From: Apoda limacodes
Lineage: Eukaryota > Arthropoda > Insecta > Lepidoptera > Limacodidae
Reading direction: 5' to 3'
DNA length: 64,000 bases
Assembly (NCBI GenBank): GCA_946406115.1
Contig: OX291550.1
Coordinates: forward strand, 4,206,803 to 4,270,802
Positions within the stretch are counted from its first letter, which is position 1. Each line of letters begins with the position of its first letter. The notes beneath the pieces were generated by a model. That model saw only the letters and a list, made by a program, of their open reading frames with translations, ran no database searches and had not been told where the DNA came from. This document shows, in pieces, positions 1 through 13,000 of this stretch. The position numbers and the translations under genes were made by a program.

Positions 1-850
1 CTTGAAGCTTGATTATTTACAACATTAAGTGCCCGTAGACTTTACTATTTGCTACTAACTTCACACTTGATACCTCCACGCGTTCTGGAGTAAAAGGGTC
101 TTGTCAGACAGGCAAACAAATTTTATTTTTTAGTGTGTTATAACTACAAATTAACGAATTTTTCCCTATATTTTTGATGTAAAACTTTGCTTCGTGTCAA
201 ATTTCATGATTCTAGGACATCGGAGAGTACCCCATAGGTTTTGATTTATTTGTGAATAAGTTAATACCTAAATATGCGTAAAAAATGGCCCAATTTTTCT
301 ATTGCGTTGACATAGATATATTTTTGAAGTGAAAACTTCTTTAGCGGCGTTGTGCACTTTTTTTGGTATGGGTAAAAAATGATAAACTCGCGTCAGGTCA
401 CGTGTCCTAATCGTGGAAATTCGTAAGACGGAAACCGTAATGCCACGCCTATTATAATTTTTATTTTTAGTATTCGCGATTATGAGTACTACAGGGAGGT
501 TGGATATGGAATTTTAATTCTATGACAGATTGCGATGTCAAATATACTACGTCAAAAAAGTAAATAAACAAACTTTATTATTTCTTGACAATGTCAAAGA
601 CATGTCTTGTGACATATTTGAGTGTTAAGCGCGAATCGTGTGTAAAGGTTTTCACTTCTGCCGGCACTCCCGGAGTGCAACTCGTTTTTTTTTTTACAGT
701 TTCAGTATATTACATACCCTTAGTATTTTATATTAATTATAACGTGATACCTTAACGCGTTCTTGAGCAAAAGGGTCTTGACAGATAGACAGACTGACAG
801 ACAGACGGACAACAAAGTGATCTTATAAGGGTTCCTCCTTTCCTTTTAAA
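1..850 (+). repeat. Intronic dispersed lepidopteran repeat (two related ends)
   Basis: Two stretches share 'ACGCGTTCT(G/T)GAG(T/C)AAAAGGGTCTTG' followed by CAGA-rich sequence (about 75-120 and 750-815). Between them are 'AAAACTTTGCTTCGTGTCAA' and 'TTTCATGATTCTAGGACATC', typical of a repeat found in many lepidopteran introns. No coding content. Confidence 0.5.
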
Positions 851-980
851 GTTCAGAACCCTAAAATAAAACAAATATAGAAATATTCTTCTAGGTTAAA
901 CAGCATTCAATTCTCTTTCCTGTGTTTTTTTTTTATTGAAGTAATTAGCTTTATTTATACTGACTAGTTGTAATTTTTAG

Positions 981-1085
981 GTTTTCTTTTGGACTTCATA
1001 TCGATGCCAGTTATCAGTGGGTTCACGACAGCGGCCGCGCTGCAAATCGGCGCCACACAGTTGAAATCGCTATTTAGGATATCAG
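981..1085 (+). CDS. SLC26A11-like exon 1 of window
   Basis: Acceptor TAATTTTTAG and donor GTGAGT. The first two bases complete a codon from the missing upstream exon and the last base starts the next codon. It encodes the conserved LLDFISMPVISGFTTAAAL stretch of the membrane domain. Confidence 0.88.
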
Positions 1086-4000
1086 GTGAGTTGGAAGCCC
1101 TATGCACAAAATTAGAATCGTTAAAAAATTAGCAAAAATTAAGTTACAATTTTCGAAAATCCTTTTCAACATCCCCCAGAGCAAGATAAAGAATCTTTCC
1201 TTTAAATTAAAATAATTGAGTACATACAAATTTAAATACTGTGTGTATCTTTATGGCTTTGAAGTCTAGTAGGTAGATATACCCTACCTACAGTAGCAAA
1301 TATTATCATTATAGGCGCTTTGATTAATTTTCTATTTCCATTCATAAAACACCAATGTGTAATGTAGCCCTAGTAATTTGAAACTCGGTAGCGGCGCGTT
1401 CAGAAACCCAACTTAGGTTTACTTGGGTAAAATCATAGACTTCGAGTTCTGTAATCTGTCCTATGGACTGCGCAATAGCCTCAAAAAATTGGCCACACTT
1501 TAGAAAAAGACTTTATCTGTGGTGTGTTTTCTCTTTGACTAGACACAATAGTTTCGCTTTGCCTCTATCACACTTTTGCTGCAATTTTTTTTTCACACAC
1601 TCATCTGGCTAGGAAATGCGCTGTTCATTATCTATGTCTATGGGTAGAACTGACAGCAGAAACAGTAAGAAATTCTACACTGGGTAGACTTAAGGCGCAG
1701 TGACTACCTAATAAGCACCGCCAAAAGATATTCTTTATTTTTTCTTCGTCGTCATCATCGTGTGCAGTATCCCGTGCATACATTATGATACTCCATTATG
1801 TCATGTAGCCCCAGTATTTAAAACAAAATCTGGTGTGATCAGGTTCGTCGGGAGACACCTTCATAGAGGCGATGAGCAATTTCTTTCGAAATGTTGGCAC
1901 GATTCGTCTGTGGGACACAGTGCTTGGAGTCACCAGTATTACCTCGCTGTTGCTGCTCAAAGTGAGTGTGTGCGTGTCCTTTTGTAAAGTCTTAGTTTTA
2001 AGAAATTCTCTGTAAATATATCTGTGTTGATTTAATGCGGTTTTCATCAAAAGGTAGAGTGATTCACGAGGATATGTATAGTTTAATATTGTTTTGTGTT
2101 ACTTTGTTGAAATTGAACAAAAATCATAATTGTACGAGATGTTGGAAAAATTATGCCGACATAGTTTTATAAGGCGTGTGCTGGCTAAGAGTTCCATACG
2201 TTTCTAACGGATGGCGGTGTAAGTTATTTTATCGTAAACATGTCCGGATTGGGTAAGTATTTAATAGAATTGTCGACGATCCCAAACTCACTTGCGGTAT
2301 AGAGCCCTTAAGTCTGAGGAGAGACTTTGCCTCCATGTGTGTGTTCTACCGCTTGTACAATGGATTGTGTTCTGAGGAATTGTTCGAAATGATGCCCACG
2401 GCTACTTTCTACCATCGCACCGCTCGCCATCGACAGGGAATTCATTCTCACACTTTGGAACCGAAATGGTCGCGTACAGTGCGGTTTCAGAGAAACTTCC
2501 TCCCGCGAACGCTTGGGTTGTGGAATGAGCTCCCTGCCAAGGTTTTCTCTAAGGACTACAGTATGGGGTTCTTCAAAAAAGAAGTTATTAGATTTCTGAA
2601 GGGTCGGCAACGCGCGAGTGATGCCCCTGGTGTTGCAAGCGTCCATAGGCTACGGTGACCGCTTACCATCAGGCGGACCGTAGGCTTGTTTACCACCTTA
2701 GTGGTATAAAAAAAAAAAAAAAAAAAATCACATAGCTACCCCTTTGTTGTAACAGATGGCGCTACAGTGCATCAACTTTAAGGGCAAAACAACGTCTTTA
2801 GGGCCAGCTAGTGTGTTATAAATATTGCTTCCCGTAAGCCCCCGGTAAATCAATGCACTTATTCCATCAAATGACTCTCAAGGCACTTTCTTAAGCCAGT
2901 TTGATATAAAATTTTTATATATTATACCTATGTAAATCAACCGGCGGAAATTGTATTATGATTTAATATTAAATTCTCTTACAAGTGAAATACTAGTTGT
3001 AATTTGTTGATGTGTCGTATGTTGATAGCAGGAACTCTTTCTTCAAATAAGGTCACTTCTCTGCTGCTCACTTATTAGAGATAAATCCCAAAAATTGCTC
3101 GAAGTAGATTTTTCGCTGTCAAAAATCATTTATAAGATTATCATCTATAATAAAATAAGGGGTTTTTTAAAAACACTTGGATCATCAAAACTTTTTGATC
3201 TAATTACCCTTTCACATACTATTAAATAACTTTATATACATAATAGTTACTATAAAAAAAACTTATTATAACAGACAAGGTTACAAGAAATACTATGACT
3301 TAATTTATTTATTATTCTTAGTAAATGTTGATTATTTCGTTTTGTTTTGTTTAGCGAGTGAAACTGACATCTACGGAGTCTGACACAGCGGGACGCAAGT
3401 TTGCGTCGTGCCTGTTACTGTACGTGATGCGCGCACGCAACGCGCTCGTTGTCTTTGGCGCCACAATATTGGCTTACGCATTATATGCGTATGGAAACAA
3501 TCCATTTGCCTTGACTGGTAAGTGTTGATTATAGATTATTGAAATTGTTTTTGAAAATTTAGATTCATTAAAAATTATGGTTATAATAGAAATAGCAATC
3601 TGTTTTAATTAGTTTTCAAAAACTGTCTGACGAACCTACACTTTATGTTGCGTGCGCATTTTCTTCTCCCCAAGGTGCTAAACAGTGTGCTTAAACACAA
3701 CTTATTATATACCTAGATTAGCAATTGCTTGTGGTCATGCAATTGGGTTTAACTGCTAAATATCCTATTATTAAAATAACATTTTCCAATAGTTTAATTT
3801 ATTACAAAGTCAAAATGTTGTTTATTGTCTTGCCATATGTACTTAATGGTTATAGAAAATCAGTTTGTAGATATTTCTACACTAACATTAAAATAATTAA
3901 AATTTGTTGGTTTGTATGTAGAGGATAAGCTCTGCAACTACTGAACCGATTATAAAAACTCATTGAGGAATAAAAAGCTACACTATCCTTTAGTCACAAA

Positions 4001-7000
4001 TGTTATCATTAAAAATAGTTTTTGGTTCGAAATATCAATGTTTGTAAACCAAGTATAAATAAATAAAAATACCACCATTCTTTTACGTTGTAACGAAGCA
4101 ACGGGTTCAACTGATTTTTTGAAAGACACATAATATTGTCAACTACATGAAATATTGATAGTGATAAAATTTTACCTACCGCTAACAATTACTACTATTA
4201 ATTGCTGAGTTTTAAATATAATTACAGGTAAAATACACGGCGGTCTGCCGCATTTCGGGCCGCCTCCGTTCAGCACGACGGTCGGCAACCAGACGCTCAA
4301 CTTCGAGGACATGCTATCAGTTTTCGGGGCGGAGGGGCTCGTCATGCCGCTATTCGCCATATTGGAGAGCATCGCTATTGCCAAGGCTTTTGGTAAAATT
4401 ATCAACAATCACTAATAAGTACTTTTGCATATGACATTCTACATTCTACATTGTGAACCGTGAAACTTTGTTATATCGAAATGATTAGTTTTTTCTAGGT
4501 GTTCTTTGTTTACAAAATACTCTTAACATTTTGACTCTTTATAATATTGGGGCTTTTTTTAAGTTAAAAATTACGTTATATGAACAATACTGAATATAGC
4601 AGCATAATAAAGTATTTTAAATAATTTGCTGTGATTTAAAAAAACTTAATTACGGTGCTGAATATATACACTAAATAATCTAATATCGCCCGTGTCCAAT
4701 CCTGACTTACTTTTTATAGTTTGTCTAGAAATAGTAAAGGGGCTTTATTATTCTGTAAATAAATCCCTAAATTTGGTTATCGGCGTGGGATTTTTACGAC
4801 AACTCCATGATTATACTAAATAAGTTTGTTTTAGCAAGCAATAGCTTCTGCTATAGTTCGTTCAAGTAAAATTCGGTTAGTTATTCCAACCGGTACTATT
4901 TTCTGGGATGAAAAATAGCCAATGTCCTTCCTCGGCACTCAAACTATCTTCATACCAAATCTTTAATTATAATAATGAAGTTTGATTTGGTTCGTTTCAG
5001 CTCGGTTATAGTTATACCCGATGGAAAATTTTAATTTCGGGATAAAAAGTAGCCTTGTGTTAATCCAGGGTGTCAGCCAATACCAATTCCATACTAATTT
5101 CTATCAAAATTGGTCCAGCCGTATGAGCGTCAAGAAGTAACAAACATACACACTCACAAACTTTCGCCTTTATAATATAAGTGCGATCCATTCCAGCTAA
5201 CGGTGCGGCTGTGGACGGCACGCAGGAGATGATAGCTATAGGCGCGTGCAACATTTTGTCTTCGTTCGCTCAGTGCATGCCGGCTACAGGGTCCTTCACG
5301 CGGACCGCTCTTAACCACGCCAGCGGGGTCGTCACCTCGGCCGGTGCATTTTTTAAAGGTAAGCCATAGGTCCTTACTGTGTGTATTTGATTATTTATAT
5401 ATAAAAATTCCTTGTTCTAATCCTAGATAATTACATCTTGATTTCATATATGTATAAAGATTAAGACGCATTGATATATCAAAGCACAGCCCAAACAACT
5501 GAGATTGGATATTTTGCAATTTTGCACAGATTTGCGATTATAATGTATAGTCTAGTCAACAAGTTATAACGTGTAGTCTAGTCAAAAAGTTATAACGTGT
5601 AGTCTAGTCAACAAGTGCTTTTTTGTTCAACTTTTTTTAGCAGTCTCGTAAAAATTTGAATGAGGTGTCAGTCATTCGTCAGTCATCTTCTAGCGGACAA
5701 AATAGTAGATGAAAACTTGTATAGGAATTCCGATATTTTTCTTAGTAAAATCACGAAAAGTTAAATGTTTCCTTTTTTTTTAAGTTCACGCGGAAGTCGC
5801 AGTAAAAACCTAAGAGAATTGTCGACGATTCCAAACTCACTTGCGGTATCGAGCCCTTAAGTCTGAGGAGAGACTTTGCCTTCCTGTGTGTCTTCTACAG
5901 CTTGTACAATGGGTTGTGTTCTGAGGAATTGTTGGAAATATTGCCCACGGCTACTATCTACCATCGCATCGCTCGCCATCAGCAGAGAATTCATTCTCAC
6001 ACTAAGAACCTAAATGGTCAAGTACAGTGCGGTTTCAGAGAAACTTCCTCCCGCGAACGCTTGGGTTGTGGAATGAGTTCCCTGCCAAGGTTTTCTCTAA
6101 GGATTACAGTATGGTGTTCTTCAAGAAAGAGGTTATTGGATTTCTGAAGGGTCGGCAACGCGCGAGTTATGCCCCTGGTGTTGCAAGCGTCCATAGTCTA
6201 CGGTGACCGCTTACCATCAGGCGGACCGTAGGCTTGTTCGTCACCTTAGTGGTATAAAAAAGAACCTAGTATAGTATAAGATCAAAGTACAAGATGTTCT
6301 TAATAGGGTTTCCGTCCACTAGCGCCGCCACTTGATGTTTTTATTTTCTGTGCTTCTAAAAAAATATCCAGTTATAAGCTATTAATAAACGTTTGGTAAT
6401 GTTTCTATGATAAAACTGTGAGTTGTAGATAGCACTTCCGCTGCAAATTTCTGTAGAAGCACATTTTTGAAATTCGCTTGAACTAAGAGGAAAATAAAAA
6501 TATCAATTGGTGGCACTAGCTTGCAGGAGTTTGATTGTCGACATTAGTAAATTGAAACCACTTTAGCGCAAATCTCTTAAGCCGAAGACAAATACAATTA
6601 AATAAAAAATGTATTGTTTACGAAAATGATGTGGTATCTGTATAGATTATTTAGTAAGTTTATTGTTTACGAAAATGATGTGGTATCTGTAGAGATTATT
6701 TAGTAAGTTAATTGTTTACGAAAATGATGTGGTACCTGTATAGATTATTTAGTAAGTTTATGCTTTACGAAAATGGTGTGGTATCTGTATAAATTATTTA
6801 GTAAGTTTATTGTTTACGAAAATGTTGTGGTATCTGCATAGATTATTTAGTAACTTTATTGTTTACTTCGCTCAATATTGTAGCGTTTACTTTGTTGGTT
6901 TCAGCTACGTTGGTATTCCTGGCGGTGACTCTGCTCGCGGAGGCGTTCTACTTCATCCCGCGCGCTAGCCTCGCTGGAGTCATCATGGTGGCTATGATGT

Positions 7001-10000
7001 CCCTCGTCGAGCTCGCCATCATCCGCAAACTCTGGAGGAACAGTAGTAAGAACTCATTGTTATTTGCTCAAAGTAAAAAGCCTAAAAATACTTATATAGA
7101 TGCAAAAAAAACTTGGACAAAATAAGACTTAACACGGTTTTTTAAGCCTGTCCTTCAATCTAAGCATCTAAGTACAAAAGTTTGCCTGAACATACAAGAG
7201 TTAAGAGTTAACATGTAAGAGTTCTGAACACTTTTCTTGACAAAGGTGGCAAAAGCTAGTTAATTAATTAAAATTAATCTGATCTAAATTGGAAACTATC
7301 TTACAATTGTGCAATTAAAGTAGTGCAAAAACTTTGACATAATCCTTAAATTGCATTCGTAAAAAGAACACAGAAAGGACAACGATTTCAGATTGCTAAT
7401 AAAATAATTAAATAATAAAAAAGGCTTCAGCATAATCTGTTACTATATTTTCTTAGCATGGCCTGTTATTTTTATTTAAAAGGCACAATCCTTATTCGTC
7501 CAATTGAAAGCACGGAACAATTTTTCATTATTCAAATATCGAACTTGCCAGTTACGACTGACCGCGCTGTCACAGCCGCTGCGGCGGTGCTGGGTTTAAA
7601 AAATAAAATAAAAGCGCGATGTAAGTTTTTCAGCTTTATTTTTAATTTAATTCTGTGATTGAATTTCAGTTTCAAGATTTGCAAGTATTCTATTAAAAGT
7701 TATTTTGAATAAAGCTCTATACAAGTCTCAGCTGAGGCCATTGTTGGACTGGGTTTGGTCTTAAAACTTTCTAGGTCTCATCCTGTAAAGGTTTACTTTC
7801 ACAGCCTCGACAGTAATGTACTATATTAACAATAATAGGCCATGCAAAGATAATTTTATAGAATCGATGTTTTTCTAGTGTTCTTTTTCCGAATGTAATT
7901 TAATCTTTTCCTAGCCTTTTTAGTTTTATATTTTTAAAATGTTCCAAATGTAAAATTGACAACTGCACTGCAGTGCACAGCATTGAAGTAAAGATTAATA
8001 AAAAAAAAACGGCCAAACGGCGAGTCGGACCCGCGCACGAAGGGTTCCGTTTCATTATCTATAAAAACGAGCAAAAAAAGTTGTGGTATGGGAGCCCCCT
8101 TAAATATTTATTTTATTCTGTTTTTTAGTACTTGCTATAGTGGCAACAGCAATACATCTTTGTGAAAATTTCAACTGTCTTATTATCATGGCACCAATAT
8201 ACCACCTTCCATGCGCGCTTTCTCATAAAAGGGTTATTTTCAGAGCGCGGTTTGCTAAACAAATACATGTACACAAAAAGAATAAAACCTTTTTATCCGT
8301 AGCCAAATAGCAAAAAACGGAACCCTTATAGATTCGTCATGTCTGTCTGTCCGTCCGTATGTCACAGCCACTTTTTTCCGAAACTATAAGAACTATACTG
8401 TTGAAACTTGGTAAGTAGATGTATTCTGTGAACCGCATTAAGATTTTCACACAAAAATAGAAAAAAAACAGTAAATTTTGGGGGTTGCCCATACTAAATA
8501 GAACTGAAACTCAAAAATATTTTTTTTTCATCAAACCCATACGTGTCTATGGATACGTCTTCAAAAATGATGAGGTTTCAAATATCATTTTTTTTCTACA
8601 TTGAATAGTTCGAGAGAGACACTTCCAAAGTGGTAAAATGTGTGTCCCCCCCCTGTAACATCTAAAATATGAGAATGACAAAACTAAAAAAAATATATGA
8701 TGTACATTACCATGCAAACTTCCACCGAAAATTGGTTTGAACGGGATCTAGTAAGTAGTTTTTTTTTTAATACGTCATAAATCGTAAACCGCAATTTACC
8801 ATTCATTCAATCAACTCAAATATAAAAATAAAAAAAAAAAAAAAATTTCTTTGTGTTTGTAAAGTACGTAAATGGTGGTAGGTATTGTGAATGTCTTTTA
8901 GGCAAAATATCGACTTCCGATCACCACAACTATACGTTATGTGAACTATATAGACCTCCCGATAACAACCAACGCTTATTTGTTGGCGAACTTCAAACCT
9001 TAGTTAGCAAATATAAGCAGCAAGAAAATTTTATTCTGATAGGCGACATAAATATCAATCTTAAATCTGTAAACTATACTACAAATATGTACAAAGATAC
9101 TTTGAGCGAACATGGCTTTGTTTGCGGCATAACAGAATACACAAGGATTGAGATGAGACAGCAACAATTAGTAAAATCATGCATTGATCACATATTTGTG
9201 AGATCGCGCAAACAAGGTCATTACAAGGCAACGCTTGGCACTACACTGGCTGGCCATCATATGATTGTTCTGTTGTGTATCGAGCCTGCCCATATACAGC
9301 GTGTTCCAATAGTTAAAAAATTTATAAATAGGCAAAAATTAAATAATGAACTAGAAAAGATAAATTGGACAGAAACAGATAAAATGTCATGTCTGGGTAT
9401 GATATATAACTTCGTTAAAAATATATATAGTGAGTGCTATAACAAAAGGAGTTACTATCGGATAATAAGCAGTACTTCCAAGCGTAGTACAGAAAAATGG
9501 ACTAACAATTATATAAATACCAAATGCAAAAAAGGGATAAAATCTATATGAAATTAAAAAAAGATTCAACAAGTAAAACATTAAGATTAGAATATAATAA
9601 AATCAGAAATGAAACAAAACAGAGTTATTCGTAATACAAGAAACAATTATTACAAAAATGAACTACACAAAAATAAAAATAATAATAAGAAATTATGGGA
9701 AATAATTAATAACATATCCGGTAGGATCAATAAAAACATTGACGAAATCGTACTTACCGCTTTTAAATCATGGAATGAATCAGAAAAAAAATATTGCTAA
9801 TTTATTTGCAAAAGTTTTAAGAAAATGTGAGGAAAATAATACCCCAATGTAATGAAAAATTATTGCAGGCCGAAACCTATAATCATTCTGCTCCAATATC
9901 TATGAAATATCGAAAAGCCACGGTTACTTCAATACCGAAAATTATTGCGAAAGCAAATCCTCACAAAGCTCCAGGCAACGATGCTATAAAAATGATTGAT

Positions 10001-13000
10001 ATAAAGTCTATTTGCGATAAAATTGTTCCAACAATAGTAAAACTAATAAACAGCAGTATAAATGCGGCTATCTATCCAAATTAGCTAAAAACTAGTAGAG
10101 TACGACCAATTTATAAGCAAGGCAAACAAAATAATTTTGATCACTATCGGCCAATATCTATCCTTCCATCTTTAGATAAAATAGCAGAAAAGCATGTCTG
10201 TAATCTGATACAATCATTTTATCGAAAAAACCACATATTGTCCTCAAACCAATTCGGGTTCCAACCAGGAAAATGTGCTACTGGATTATTAACAATACTT
10301 ACGGATTAAATAAACGCATACCCTCATGACAAAAAACATGTGTTAGTAATTTTTATAGACTACAGTAAAGCCTTCGACACTCTTCAGCATACTACCTTAC
10401 TAGAAAAACTGGAGAAATCAGGTATAAGAGGTCCCTTATTAGAATGGAGTAAAAACTACCTCATAAACCGTACATATTCCGTAATTCTACTAACGATGAG
10501 GTAAGAGTAACAGAAGGCACAGCCCAAGGATCTGTTTTGGGTCCCTTACACTACTTGGCATATGTCAACGACCTAAACAGTCTAATTACTAAATGTAAAA
10601 TATTCCAATTTGCAGACGACTTATGTCTTATTTCAGCTGACAAAGACATCATACAAAATCTTCTACAGGAAGAAGTTATACTGATAGCAAAATAGTCACA
10701 CGACAATGGCCTAGTGTTGAACGCAGAGAAAACGAAACTTTTACACATAAGGTCATGCCCAAATCCTACCTATCCTAATTGCCACTTGAAATAAGAAACA
10801 ACCTAACGTCTAAAAATGTAAACAAGTACTAAAAAATACTACATAAATATGATAAAATAAAAAATAATAATAATCTATTTAATTTCTTTCTTACTAACAA
10901 CCCACCTTTAATTCACAATGCAAAGTATAACGCTACCATTATAATCACCTGTCTAACGTATTTATAATCTTTAAACTTACAAACACCCTGTATAAGACAA
11001 AAGTAAGATAAGAAAATGCGATACGGATAGGTACGTCATCCATAACAGACTAAATTGTGTAACATGTATAGGTTTATTTTTCAGTCGTAAATAAATCTTG
11101 TATGAAACTACACGAAATTGGTATTTTAATACGCGCACCACGCCACTTCGTCGGCGCACATGTTAAAATTACCTTTATTTCGTGACGGTTGCTTAAGTAG
11201 CTAATAGCAACATTGCTTATTAACGTATTCTGTATCACAGCGTACGGCAGTACGTGCGAGCGACTAAAGCACGCACATTCTTCTGTAGAGATATCCAGTA
11301 TGTAACGGAATAGCAGTACTAAACCAGCACCAGAAAACTCTAATAGTACATTTTGATACAAGTGAGCTAGACTGCTCATTACAGACGTAGTTGTGGTCAC
11401 TGTCACACGCACTCTGCGTATTCATTAAGCAAAGCTCACGAGTGTCATACTACTCTTTTCAACAAACTTGAAGGATATTAAAGTGAAAATGTTTTAAAAA
11501 GTTGATATTTCATGGAATCTAATAGTTTTGATATGTTTTTTGTTAGAATTGATTTACTTTTCGAAAAATAATAACTCAGTTTATAGGCTCTCTTAATGCT
11601 AAAAACAAAAAAAAAAAAACTGTAAAGTACGAGGCACTTGTGCGGTTATGACAATTACAAGTGCGTTCTGAACGCTTTTAAGTTAAAAGCGGTGCAGTGA
11701 AGGGTTTTATGATAATGAGTAAGTGTGTCGAAAAAGTACGTAAACGTTTGGAAAAAGTTATCTTAACAGAATTTAAGACAAAGGTCATAAGAGTAATAAT
11801 GTGAATAATGAAAACTCGAATCCAACAGCTGATTATAGAATTGTCACTTTTTTGTTTTAAAAAAATGGTTTATTTATATTTGGAATATGAACCTTAGGCC
11901 AGTGTTATAAATTCTTACATACTCTTAGTGGGGATGCCCGCTTAGTACCCTTATTTTGTAAAAGGTTAAAGTTCACTAAATTTTAATTAAAAAACCTTTG
12001 TTATTATTCTTTAGATCAAGACCTTTGAACACCCCAAAGTCAGATGTCAAATGATCTGCCTTTTGTATATCTTTGGGTAGATGTTTTCTAATTTATTTAA
12101 TGTTTTTAAAATAATCTTTGTGTTTCAGAGATAGAGCTGCTGGTCTATACTGTGACCCTGGTGACCGGTGCGTGCGTCGGGCTGGAGTATGGCATCCTGG
12201 CGGGGTGTGCGGCGGATGCGCTGCGGGCGCTCGCCACCGCTGCGAGACCTGCCATACACCTGCATACGTATAAGGTACTAGCTGATCCCACAGGTTTTAC
12301 CCACGTTAATATACTGCTCTGTTACTTAGGGCTACAGCGTGAAGTTATAAAGCCTATAAACTTTCTCAAAATTGGACTATTAAATGATAAAAGGTTTATC
12401 TCAGTAACTAAGCCGTAGAGACAATTTACTACAAAAATGATTCTAAGCTTTTTTTATCTAGGACTTATACTTTCGGATCTATGAAGCCGAGAAAGTACCA
12501 ACATTTAAAAAAGATCGTGATTTTTTGCATTCTCATTATGCTTATGACTATTTAATATACAATATTAATAATGTTAACATTAGTTTTGAAGATTATTTAT
12601 TATGATGAAGCGAACAAGTATCAGTTATCTTCGTCCAGACTTGCTGCCTAAAAGTGAAAACTTAATTTGACTTAAGAAATGCCACTGGTAACCAGATGAC
12701 GCCATAAATAACTCAAGTTTATTGCAACCCTGTGCATAGTGCTCTTATATTTACACAAACAAACTTTACGTTTTTAACACAAACTTTAAAAAACCAGGTG
12801 GGCAACCAGGACTGCATAACGATAACGCTGCAAGGTTCGCTGTCGTACGCTTCCGCTCAGTACGTGGCGGAGAAGGTGCGGCGCGTGGTGCGAGCTGGCG
12901 CCACCGCCGTCGTGCTGGACGGAATCCACCTCCGGGCTGTGGACATTGGGGTAGCCGAGGTTAATATTACTATATTACGTAGACACCGCTCTAACAATTA

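Noticed and set aside
2308..2646. Minus-strand open frame opposite the LINE tail
   Set aside because: The + strand frame matches a LINE polymerase C-terminus; the minus frame is its shadow.
11074..11412. 112-codon minus-strand open frame in a transporter intron
   Set aside because: No recognised domain, no splice or homologue context, and within the length expected by chance in such DNA.
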